This document shows positions 20,501-29,966 of a stretch of DNA of 64,000 nt, in pieces (position 1 is the stretch's first letter; each line of letters starts with the position of its first letter). The notes under the pieces are model-generated. The model ran no database searches. It was given only the letters and a program-made list of their open reading frames with translations, and was not told the DNA's origin. Both the position numbers and the translations under genes were made by a program. The stretch comes from Parietichytrium sp. I65-24A (taxonomy: Eukaryota > Sar > Bigyra > Thraustochytrida > Thraustochytriidae), in contig BLSF01000043.1 of assembly GCA_012862575.1 (NCBI GenBank), forward strand, positions 186,001-250,000, read 5' to 3'.

Positions 20501-21677
20501 TAAATAGCTAGATGGGAGGGTGGTAAGAGTGTGATGGATAGGAAGGAATGATGGTGGGTGAATGTGATTATACTGGCGACTTAGCATCAACTGTGGCACT
20601 CGTCGAGTGCCAGAGAAAGGCAGAAAGATGGTGCCTCTTTCTCGACTTTGGTGCTGTACTGGTCTTCAGCTAGCTAGTGCACCTTTATTAGCTGTGAATC
20701 GAGCGCCTTTCCCGTTTTCCCGTTTTCTTGTTCCCTTCCCACGGCATCGCCTCACACTAACTTGTTCGGATTCAATAAACGACAGGAATTTACTGATCGG
20801 AGTACAGCGATCACGTTTTGTCAGCATTCAGAAACTCACAATGGAAAGAAAAACTTTTCTACTGAAACCGCTTGATTAGACATAGGATCCTCCGAGCGAA
20901 TTGCAGGGGACAGCGATAATACCTGCTATTGAGTCTTCTAGATGTTAGAATTGCGCCCCATCTTCTCGCGCACACGTCGCCTAAGCTACTTCAAGGTACC
21001 GGGGCACTAGGAAGCGACTTTTTTCTTCCTTTTCCATTTCCTTTTGGCTATGGTCTCTTATAAGTTATCACAAACAATTAATACTTTAGGTCAACCACTC
21101 GGAATGACCAAAGGATCTTCTCGTTGCACAAGTTCAGCTATGGTAAGTAATAGAATGGGATAAGGATAAAAAATGGGCACACCTCCATTTCCAATGGGAC
21201 TTTTCAGTGAACCCCCTTTCAGGTCCTGCATTCCACCCAGTTTTCCTGTCAATGTTACAATCGTCCAACTTCTCTTGCGACGGGGAGAAAAAGCTGTTTA
21301 AGCTCTCACTCGCTTCATTCTGAACTGACAGTGAATCTGAATTCTGCTAGCGGAACAAAAGCTTAGAATTCACTGTCAGTTCTGAATAGCTTGGAAAGGG
21401 GGATCTACGAAATTAAAAACTAACCTGCCAAATCCACTGTTGTCCACGTGGAGTTGTCAAAAAGAGAGAGATTGCCTGTCAACATCCATCACTACGTAAT
21501 ACCTTAGAGGCTCTATCTCTCATTGAATTACGTGCGTCTTGATGCAGGTTACTACCTACCTCTACTAAAAGTGCCAGTGGACGTCTGAAGTTGTTTGGGT
21601 CTCCATCATGCTTACATACGCCAGTGTGATGAGCGTAGTACCTCTTAGGATAGGCTTTCCGAAAAAACCTCCCGGTA

Positions 21678-21705
21678 CTAGCTCTCTAGCTAGCTAGAGA
21701 GCTAG
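21678..21705. repeat. Perfect 28-bp palindrome
   Basis: Two-fold symmetric sequence with no spacer, centred at 21691/21692 on the CTAGCTAG core with GAGAGCTAG arms. It lies in CTAG-rich DNA about 750 bp upstream of the patatin gene. Confidence 0.85.
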
Positions 21706-22449
21706 CTAGTAGCTATGCGAGGAGGAGCTGTAGCTATAGAGGTAGTAGATAGTCTGATTACACTCTATAGGGTATAGAGTAAGTATGTTCACTTTTCATT
21801 TTGAGTTGACACTTTTTTGCGTGTGGCCGTGTGTGGCCGCTGGCACACTGGACATACAACGCAGGACGCACAAGGCGCGAGTGCTTGTTTGCCATGTCGC
21901 CATCCGCTGGGGTGATTGCTCGCCATTTCTTCCTGACTCTGACTGTACTGTACGCGGGTGCCGCCCACCAATATTATGGGTAACCTCGTTTTCAAGTCAG
22001 CAGACTAGCTACTAGCTACTAGAGCACTTGTACCCGTCAATGAATTAACTGTTGTTGAGTGTAGTCCCACAATGTCTATGAAAACTTTATGCGAGCCAGG
22101 CCAAATCGATCGCTGGAATGAACTCTCCTCGAGAAAAAGAAGGCCGGAAGTACTGACAGCAGCAAAGGTTCTATCTGCGCTCGAGCTCTTCTACACATGC
22201 TCATTGAAAACCTCGACAGCAAACATACATACGAACTGCTTCCGGTTCTACTCACTAGTGTAAGTGCACACCGTCTCTCGGTTCTCGGTTCCACTAGTGT
22301 TCTGTAAGCGCACACCGTCGCGGTGATTCACTCTTCGCCCTAGCGCACACCTATGAGCAGACAGGCACAGCGGGGGTGCGCGAGGAGCAGGCAGGGCTCG
22401 GGATTGCTCTGCAATAGCCGAGCGGTGGTAGTGCTTCTCACGAGTGAGG

Positions 22450-23832
22450 ATGGGGACCTCGCCGTCGTCGCCGTCGTCGCCGTCCTCTGTCTCTGATTTT
22501 TCTTCTGTAGCTTCCAGAGCCAAGTCGTCCTTGCGGCTCACCACGTTTTATTCGGCAGAGCTCGAAGGAATTGACCGCGACGCAGATCCACGATGGAATA
22601 GGCTGGAGCATCGGGCTCCCCGGATTCTGAGTATCGATGGTGGCGGGACGCGCGGCATCATCCCTATAATGATCCTCGAGCGCATCGAAGCTGAGACCGG
22701 ACGGAAGATAAATGAGCTCTTCGATCTCATCGTTGGCACATCCACGGGAGGTCTCTTAGCAGCTGGCTATGGCATGCTCGGGTTCACTTCGGAGGATGCC
22801 GCGGAGTTGTATTCTGATGAAAATATGATGAAAATATTTCCGGGAGGTTTTCGCAATAAAACGAAAAACATGACGTCCAAACTATCGAGATATCCTGCCA
22901 AAGGTATTGAAGGGGTTTTGCAGTCCACTCTCAAGCTGAAAAATGAGAGGGCGGATCTCGCCATGTATGAAAAAGGCCCCTTCCCGAAGATCTGTGCCGT
23001 GGCAACAGTCTACAGCGAAGAAGATGTTGACTCTCCGTTTCTCTTCAGAAACTTCGCCTACCCATCAAACTATGGAAATGAGCACGTGCGCCACCGAGGC
23101 ACTGCCAATGCCCTCGTTTGGCACGCTTGTCGTGCAAGCACCTCTGCTGTTACCTACTTTCCTGCGGTCACTCTACGTTATCTTGACGAGTACCATGAGG
23201 AGCAGGACCTGGAAGAAGACTCGGCACTCAATTTTCTTGAAGGTCTTGCCAAAGAAGAACGCCGGACGCACGACCGTAGCAGCTTGAGGGCAATACTTAA
23301 GCGGCCGAGCTGGGCTGGAGGTTCTTCGATGGGGGCAGACAAGGAGTCGGACACCGATGAGGACTCTCCTTCTTCAAATCCAGCAACGTCAAGACCTCGT
23401 GATCCACGATACAAAAAGGTGGTGCTTTGCGACGGGGGCCAAGGTTACAACAATCCTGCAATTGTGGCCCTCGACGAGGCGAGTCAGATCTGGAAAGGCA
23501 TTCCGGCGAAAATATTAGTTTCTCTCGGAACGGGAAAGGTAGAATACACTGATGCCAAAGCACGAGACAGGAAAGCGCACCCGGTCCGCGTTGTCATGGA
23601 GATGGCATGGCGGCAAACCAGTACCGAGAATACCCATAAGCAGGTTCAACGGGCCTTGTACGGGAACCAGAGCACGCATTACATCCGCCTGAACCCTTCT
23701 GTACCGCCAGATGTAGCGCTGGACTTCAAAGAACCAGAGTATCTCGCGTCGCTTCGAAACACTACCAAGGAATATCTCAACTCGGAGAGTTTTCAGGAAG
23801 CTCTCAGTGCGATTCGCGAGTTCTGCATGTAG
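22450..23832 (+). CDS. Patatin-like phospholipase
   Basis: Lipid acyl hydrolase of the patatin/iPLA2 fold, 460 residues, no intron. The oxyanion motif is DGGGTRG (63-69), the nucleophile Ser98 lies in GTSTGG (96-101), and the catalytic Asp328 lies in DGG (328-330), so the Ser-Asp dyad is complete. The N-terminus is a Ser/Pro repeat encoded by a CGTCGC microsatellite. An acidic Ser-rich insert (about 290-318) separates the two catalytic halves. No signal peptide or TM helix, so probably cytosolic or peripherally membrane-bound. The ATG at 22450 is used; a GTG two codons earlier is also open. Likely substrates are phospholipids or galactolipids; specificity cannot be told. Confidence 0.94.
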   Translation: MGTSPSSPSSPSSVSDFSSVASRAKSSLRLTTFYSAELEGIDRDADPRWNRLEHRAPRILSIDGGGTRGIIPIMILERIEAETGRKINELFDLIVGTSTGGLLAAGYGMLGFTSEDAAELYSDENMMKIFPGGFRNKTKNMTSKLSRYPAKGIEGVLQSTLKLKNERADLAMYEKGPFPKICAVATVYSEEDVDSPFLFRNFAYPSNYGNEHVRHRGTANALVWHACRASTSAVTYFPAVTLRYLDEYHEEQDLEEDSALNFLEGLAKEERRTHDRSSLRAILKRPSWAGGSSMGADKESDTDEDSPSSNPATSRPRDPRYKKVVLCDGGQGYNNPAIVALDEASQIWKGIPAKILVSLGTGKVEYTDAKARDRKAHPVRVVMEMAWRQTSTENTHKQVQRALYGNQSTHYIRLNPSVPPDVALDFKEPEYLASLRNTTKEYLNSESFQEALSAIREFCM

Positions 23833-24831
23833 TTGATTCGACGTGCAATTGGCCGCGCTCGGGGCTCCTCCAACAATCTCGGCGAAACTTCTCGAGTGGA
23901 GCTCTTGCATTGGCAAAAGTGTTAGCGGTGCGTGTGGATCTAATCGATATATATTCGTGGCTAAAACCTTGACGGACTTGCCTTTTCCACAGCCAAGCAT
24001 GTTGCAGAGATCTAGGGACGCATACCGTGAACTTTTTCGCGAAGATCTACAATAACCCCATGCTTACTAATTTTTGGTGGCAACATGAAACAAACAGCAC
24101 CTACGATACGAAGGAAAATAGGCAGATCAATCATTTACGACGTAGTTCACACTTTCAAAGTTTTGCCACGTGCGCCATCCTTTTCTTGATTGAAAACTTG
24201 CTTCCTTTGCTCATAGGGCAGATCTCTGAATCTAACCAAGACAGATTCAAGAAAGGCGGAACGAGAACCATCGCGGTACAACTTCTTCCAAATTAAAATT
24301 CAATACGAAAAAGCAAAACATGATACCGGAATTCTCAGTTTTAAGAGATCGGCCCACAACGCTTCGAGCCATCTGAATTAGAACACCTGAACTCTTGGGG
24401 AAAGCGGAAAGCGTCCCTCCTCGGCTACAGAGACATTGTTTGCTTTGAAGGTCAGCAAGTGGCGGCTTCGTGTGCACTGATATATTTCTTAGTAGTTAGC
24501 TACAGTTGTTCAACGAAGAGATGTAAGAGATGGGTGTGAGGGAAGACAGACTACCAACGACTAGATCGTAATAACCACTTTGTACGAGCCGCTTGTAGGT
24601 GGCTACTAAAGCTAGCTATAGCCTGTGCTAGTCCATATTCGTTCCAGACCAGGATTTCGCTGGTCTAGCTAGTATAGTGCTACCATTGGCTTGTGAGCAA
24701 AGTGAGAGAGAGAGAGAGAGAGAGTGAGAAAGTGGATGTGAGAACAAGGGTGTGCAACGACGAGAGCGAAACTGTGCGCTTTTTCTACGCGAGGCGCACG
24801 AGTGCAGCTGGCCCACAGCACGCAACCCGAG
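23833..24831. other. Intergenic between patatin and PqiA-like genes
   Basis: About 1 kb. No gene seen. A (GA)n tract (24704-24724) lies about 108 bp upstream of the next ATG. Confidence 0.6.
24704..24724. repeat. (GA)n microsatellite in 5' flank
   Basis: About ten GA units on the coding strand of the PqiA-like gene, 108 bp upstream of its ATG; may lie in promoter or 5' UTR. Confidence 0.85.
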
Positions 24832-26758
24832 ATGGCGGAGGCTGAACGTGCCGCGGCTCTGAGCTCATACGCTGGGCGACGAGCAACAGCTTGCATGGTC
24901 TTCAGCGTACTGGTGAACACCGCGCTACTCTTCTACTCTCACATTGGGATCAACGCTCTAGTTTACTCGTCGCTAAAGGTCGACGGCAGCACGCTGCCAG
25001 GGGTCGTGGATGAGTCTGGACAATGCGCAAATGCAAACGACACCAGTATTTGGGCAGGCACTGAAAATCTCGGGACTGTGAACCGTTGCACAACATGGAA
25101 TATAACGCACCTTCGCGATTGCCCATTTACAAACGAAACTGCAGGAAACGAGGGGTTTGTTGACTTTTTAATTGGATACAAGTGGTGCATGGCAACAAAG
25201 AGTGAGTGCACGGATGCTGAAAAGTCAGACCTGGAGATATTCCAGAAACTGCTGCTTGATGAGTGGGGCTTCAGTGCAGGCTGCGCATCGTGCTTCAACG
25301 CTCTTGGAGACTGTACGGTGGATCAGTGCCAGTCCAAATGCCTTTCGGTCATCCTGCAAGGTGGGTGCCCAAAGGAAGGAGATGTCTCCTGCCAAAATTG
25401 CATCGAATCATCTTGTATCCCTGACTTTACAACTTGCTCTGGGTTGAGCGTCCCTTCTCTTACCGAGTACGAATTTCGGAATTGTGACTCCGCGTCTGGC
25501 GATGGCGCTGGTGAAAGCACGCAAGTGGAGGAGAATGAGACCTGCTTCGATATGAGCAGTCTGAACCTCAAAATGTACGAGATATTTGAAATTCGCTTCG
25601 CAAATGCGGTCACCAAAGCCTGGGCAGGCGATGCAAAAGGTCTGTCCGTCCTTGTCGCGGTCGCATCCGGGGCGTGGCCGTATTTAAAGAATGTCTTGAT
25701 GATGATTGTGTGGTTCGTCCCCATGAGCGCACACAGACGAGAGTCCGCTCTTATGTGGGTTACTCGTCTTGGGAGGTGGTCGCTTGTGGACGTTTTTGCA
25801 GTCATTCTCATCATCGTTGGCATCAAAATGGACAAAGAGCTCTCTGGCGGACTATACCTGATCCTTCGCTCTCAGTCCAGTGCCGCAATTTACTGCTTCG
25901 CTGTAGCAGCCATTTGGGCGCTTGCTCAGGGGGAGTACATCAGGGGCGTGAACCGCAAAGTACTACTTGCTTCGGAGCATCCTGCTATCGACAAGGATTT
26001 CTCAAAAGGCAAAGAGCATCTCTGTCGAGTGACGATGGCTCTTTCCAGCCTTGCCTCGCTGGGCTTGCTCGTATCCGGGATGCTTCTGACGCAGATCGAA
26101 ATCAACATGCTTGGAATTGCTCAAAGCTTCCCAGGACCAGATACCTACTCCTATACCGGTTTCGAGATAGGAACAAGTTTGGTGGACAGCTGCCAGTTCC
26201 AAGCTGCTGGAGAATATTTTCTAATGTTTCTCTATTTTGCTGCCGTCTTCGTTCTCCCTGCAGTTGCCCTTATGAGCGTTTTGATTTTCGCTGTCGCCCC
26301 GAATTGCTTTGCAAGAAGCCATTCAAAGTTAAGCATCCTGTCCAATTTTCAGTGCCTCGACGTCTTTTTGGTTTCAATGCTGGTCTTGGTTGCACAGTTG
26401 GAGCCTCTCATCGATGGTTCCATCGGGACGCAAGCGGACGAGATATGTGGCGAGACCGCGGATGAATCAGAGTCTTCAATTTGGTAAGTGCTTCTCTGGC
26501 GTTCAAACTCTTTTCCTTTGCGCGACGAAAGCTCATCTAACGAATTCTGTATTTGCTCGCCGACAAAGCATTGCGTTCCAGGGCAATTTAAAACTTGGAT
26601 CTTTCCTCGTAATTGGAAGTGTGGTACTGCTCTGGGTGTCGCAATTCGTTGCCACTATTCTCTCGCGGCACTACTTTGTCGATGAAATGACGGCTGCACA
26701 TAGACCTGCTGAAGTCGACCAGGGAAGTGGCGCTTCCGAAGCTGGAAAGTGGAGTTGA
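24832..26758 (+). CDS. PqiA/LetA-like multi-pass membrane protein with Cys-rich ectodomain
   Basis: Exons 24832..26483 and 26569..26758 joined across an 85-bp intron (GTAAGT...ACAAAG) give 613 residues. A TM helix near 20-42 is followed by a Cys-rich extracytoplasmic region (65-240) with CASC and CQNC pairs and several N-glycosylation sequons. Then come two related membrane blocks. Each ends in the signature of paraquat-inducible protein A: RLGRWSLVDVFAVILIIVGI (about 312-331) and FQCLDVFLVSMLVLVAQLE (about 506-525). Bacterial PqiA/LetA have the same two-block layout and help MCE proteins move lipids. The last exon adds a final TM helix (GSFLVIGSVVLLWVSQFV). The frame is closed by a stop directly after the donor, which is why the intron is needed. 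Lipid transport is inferred from family; the ectodomain is not bacterial-like. Confidence 0.78.
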
Positions 26759-26891
26759 GCGCTTGCCACACAGTGTATTGAACGAAGTTTGGTGTGGAGA
26801 GCGCATGAATCGAGTCTTTGTGTTTTTCTCAAGCTGTTTTCCATTTTTATATATTATATAGAATTTCGTACTGAGATCTCAAAACAAAAAG

Positions 26892-27690
26892 TTACTGCTT
26901 GGTGTATTTGCAGCTTTGTATTTTGACCTCGCCATTCTCCAGCTCGTACACATACGCTACAGCATTGTTCCCCTTGATACTCATACAAATGAAGCTTGGC
27001 GTAACTTCTGTTTCGAAACCAGAATAAGCTCCCGTAATTGAGCCCGGGTTGATGAACCATCTTCCCTCCAGCTCCACTGTGGAGGTCTTGTGCGTATGTC
27101 CAGTGATCAAAATATCTACATCCAGCTGAGAAAACGTCGCAATCATCAGTACAAACAAATTTGTTGCGTAATTGACAGAAGAACATTCTTCTTCTGAGAG
27201 AGTGCTCCCAAAAAAACTTACTTGCCGTGCATAAATGGCTAGACTCTCTTCGTCTCCCCAAGGAATTACCTGATGACCGTGACAAATTCCAATCTTAAAT
27301 TCCCCGATCCGCACTACGGTGTCCTCTGGCAGGGTGGAAATCTTAACAGCCCTTTTGTTAGTTCACGCTTGTTCAAGATGTTGCGTATTGAGTGCCCACT
27401 TACCTCATCCATATCGCCACGGACGATGTGCACACTTGGGGCGAGCGTCCTGAGAAAATCATACTGCTCTTTGGAGCAGAGGTTCCCGGTGCAAAGGACG
27501 TGCTGAGTTTTATTCGGCACAAGCATCTTCCTAAAGCTTTCGTGTATCAGCGACGCGCGGTGAGGAAGGTGCATGTCGCCCAGCACGAGAACCAGCTGTA
27601 CCGCGCCGTACGGAGCAACGAACAAAAGTCAGTTTGATGCACTGCAGCAGCACTGAACGTCGCACGTCAACTTACCTCTCCATATGCCAT
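26892..27690 (-). CDS. VPS29: Retromer subunit VPS29
   Basis: Core retromer subunit that binds VPS35 and recycles cargo from endosomes. Four exons: 27690..27676, 27595..27404, 27341..27222 and 27125..26892. Introns are 80, 62 and 96 bp, each starting GTAAGT and in phase 0. The 186-residue product matches the usual 182-190. Metallophosphoesterase-fold signatures are all present: GDMHLPHR, CTGNLCSKEQYDFLR, VHIVRGDMDE, GICHGHQVIPWGD, GHTHKTS and NPGSITGAY. The fold is known to act mostly as a scaffold. The first exon codes only five residues (MAYGE). This is the most intron-dense gene in the window. Confidence 0.96.
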
Positions 27691-28212
27691 CCTGGCTCCC
27701 TGAGGCAACAAACCCACGAATCCCGCTGGCCCCGCGTTCAACCTGTCAAGAGACAAACAAAAAAAGAAAACCTCTGCGCTTGCCCCGCTCCAATTGCAGC
27801 TTCAACGGTACGCCAGCACGAGCGTTGAGACTGTTGAGACCGTAAAGGAGCTGGGAAAGGGCGAGTGTCCTCGAGAACGGGCGAAGAGACGGAAGAGACC
27901 CGAGCCCGCTAAGCATCGCTAAGCCCGCAGGTGGTCGTTCCTTAGGGTAATTTAGTGTCAACTACATATCTTGTGTCTGATGTGTTTGATATTGCAGATC
28001 TGATGCACTGAGCGTACTAGTAGTAGGAGGGACGCCGCCCAGTTCTCGAAGAAGGTTCGAAGCAGTTCACGAGGTTCTCACGAGCGCGCTCTCTGTTCGT
28101 GAACAAACGAGCGCTCCCCATAAAGAACAACTAGCTGTTCCAGCTGCTCACGAATGACTCGTGTGTTCCCCAGAGTCACCCCAGGCACCCTAACCTTCTC
28201 GGTCATGGTTCT

Positions 28213-28225
28213 AGGGTTAGGGTTT
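28213..28225. promoter_or_regulatory. Telo-box-like element upstream of eS25
   Basis: AGGGTTAGGGTTT, with CCCTAACC at 28188-28195 in the opposite sense. The telo-box (AAACCCTAA) is a known promoter element of plant ribosomal-protein genes. It lies about 290 bp upstream of the eS25 ATG. Function here is inferred. Confidence 0.4.
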
Positions 28226-28389
28226 CGTCCAAGCGCAATCGAGGGCGTTCCGTGTACTATGAGACATCTGCTCCAGCGGATTGGCTGGCTGGGAGCGGGC
28301 ATCTGAGGCAGTGCTAGCTTACCAGCCAGGCGCAGCGGTAGCGATGGGCAGTCTAGGGGAGTAGTGGCAGCGTAGCAGTTGGTGGTGGA

Positions 28390-28407
28390 CTCTCTCTCTC
28401 TCTCTCT
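28390..28407. repeat. (CT)9 microsatellite
   Basis: Nine CT units on the coding strand, about 108 bp upstream of the eS25 ATG. Confidence 0.85.
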
Positions 28408-28514
28408 GTCACTCTTCTCTGTGTGTTTTAGTTGGTGAGGTCTCCTCTCTTCTCCTTCCCTATCACTCACTCTCCTTTCGACACCGAGAGCAGACTTGCG
28501 AGCACGTGAGCAAG

Positions 28515-29177
28515 ATGGTAAGTGGTGCGCGGGTGGCGCGGGTGTCGCGAGCGGCGCGGGCATCGTTCATCGCTGAGATCGCAGTGGCTGTGGGGATCGT
28601 GGCAGCCGCGGAAGGGCCAAGGCGAGCACGGAGCTGAGGATTGTGGCATTTGTGGATGCCTCGACCAGCTTCGATGCGGACCCTGCTCGGAGCCCACCGT
28701 TGAATACAGCTGCCGCGTGGGGCTTTCAGCTTTCGAGTGGCATGCGGGTCACTGCGATTTTGGTTGTGTGCTGGTGCCGGTTTGTGGTTGACTTTGATAT
28801 AACGGGATAAGATTCTGACTGTGCGTTTGTGTCAATTTGGGTGCTTTTTATAGGCTGTAAAACAACAGAAGACCAAAGAAGCAAAGATCAAGGCTGCCCT
28901 TGCTGGTGGTGGCAAGGGTAAGAAGAAGAAGTGGGCCAAGGGCAAGGTTAGAGAAAAGGCATTCAATGCAGTGCTCTTCGACCAGAACACCTACAAGAAG
29001 CTGTTGGAGGATGTACCAAAGATGAAGCTCATCACTGTAGCATCTGTAGTCGAGCGTCTCAAGGTTGGAGGCTCTCTTGCACGCAACGCGCTTAAGGAGC
29101 TTGAGGGCAAGGGACTTATCAAGGCCGTCTTGAAACACAACAAACAGCTCATCTACACCCGTGCTTCCCATGCTTAA
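28515..29177 (+). CDS. RPS25: Small ribosomal subunit protein eS25
   Basis: Cytosolic 40S head protein, 108 residues, highly basic N-terminus. The first coding exon is only the ATG (28515-28517). A 336-bp intron (GTAAGT...TTTATAG) follows, then exon 2 at 28854-29177. The product matches family length and sequence throughout: [55 protein letters not shown] and [12 protein letters not shown]. Placing the only long intron directly after the start codon is common in ribosomal-protein genes and often helps expression. The upstream flank has a telo-box-like site and a CT tract. Confidence 0.97.
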
Positions 29178-29966
29178 AGGAATATTCATGTGAAAGAAAC
29201 ATCTTTTTTCTCTTATGCCAATGTGTGCACGTTTGCGCTATTGTTTTAGTTTCCGCTTTCCACTTGAGCCCCAAACGTTCAGTTTTCGCCCGGGTGCTGC
29301 CGTTGACTTCATTCGTAGTCGAATTTTAAGAAACGATCATGGAAGTCGCCATTGAGTTTTCTCCAAAAACTTTGAATCAAATCTTATGTTGATCGATCGA
29401 TCGATCGAACCATATCGCGGTGAGACCAAAAGTTATCTGCCCAGCTTTGGCGAAACTGTTCGGCCCACTGCACACAACACTTGTTTTTTTGTTGCGCCCC
29501 ATTTTAAAGTCACTCGTAGCTTGATTGGTCGACTGCACACGCCAATCTGTTCTGGCCCATGCCTTGCTAATCCTGAATCTGATACCAAATAACGTTTTTG
29601 AAGAAGACGAAGACGAAGAGCCCGCGGTAGCACCATCATAGCTCCCTCCTAGCTCGCAAGTAGCAGATCGGTTCAGCGCGGCAATTTCAACGTTGTAGTT
29701 GTGATGCAAGCAAGTGGAGCAAGCAAGCAAGCAAAAGCTAGCTGTGTCGCTCTCTGTGCGCAGAGGAGGGGGAACAGAAAGCAAGGCGGATAGACAGGAA
29801 AAGAAAAAGAGAACACGCACTTTGCCGCTGCTCGCGTTTCTCTTCGCGGTCTCCTCTTTTCGTCGGGCGGCTCGTTCTGGAGCTACTCGCTAGCTGCGGT
29901 TTGGTCTCGTGCTTTTGGGTTCGGGGAGCCGTTCGTGTGGGCGCTCTCTCAGGCTGAGTCGCACCA
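29178..29966. other. Intergenic between eS25 and CC1-box gene
   Basis: 789 bp, no gene seen. Contains (GATC)5-like repeat at 29390-29407 and GCAAG repeats near 29710-29735. Confidence 0.6.

Larger units (their letters stand above)
19564..22449. other. Intergenic, 2.9 kb, with transposon fossil and palindrome
   Basis: Holds the upstream region of the zinc-finger gene (CT tract 19958-19978), a probable transposase remnant (20242-20500), a perfect palindrome (21678-21705), CTAG-rich low-complexity DNA (21670-22020) and the 5' flank of the patatin gene. No intact gene seen. Confidence 0.6.
27691..28514. other. VPS29/eS25 divergent promoter region
   Basis: 824 bp between divergent starts. Near eS25 it has a telomere-like box (28213-28225) and a (CT)9 tract (28390-28407), then pyrimidine-rich DNA to the ATG. 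No gene seen. Confidence 0.6.

Noticed and set aside
28188-28225. TTAGGG-like sequence as an old chromosome end
   Set aside because: Only about two units in each sense; a promoter telo-box is the simpler reading.
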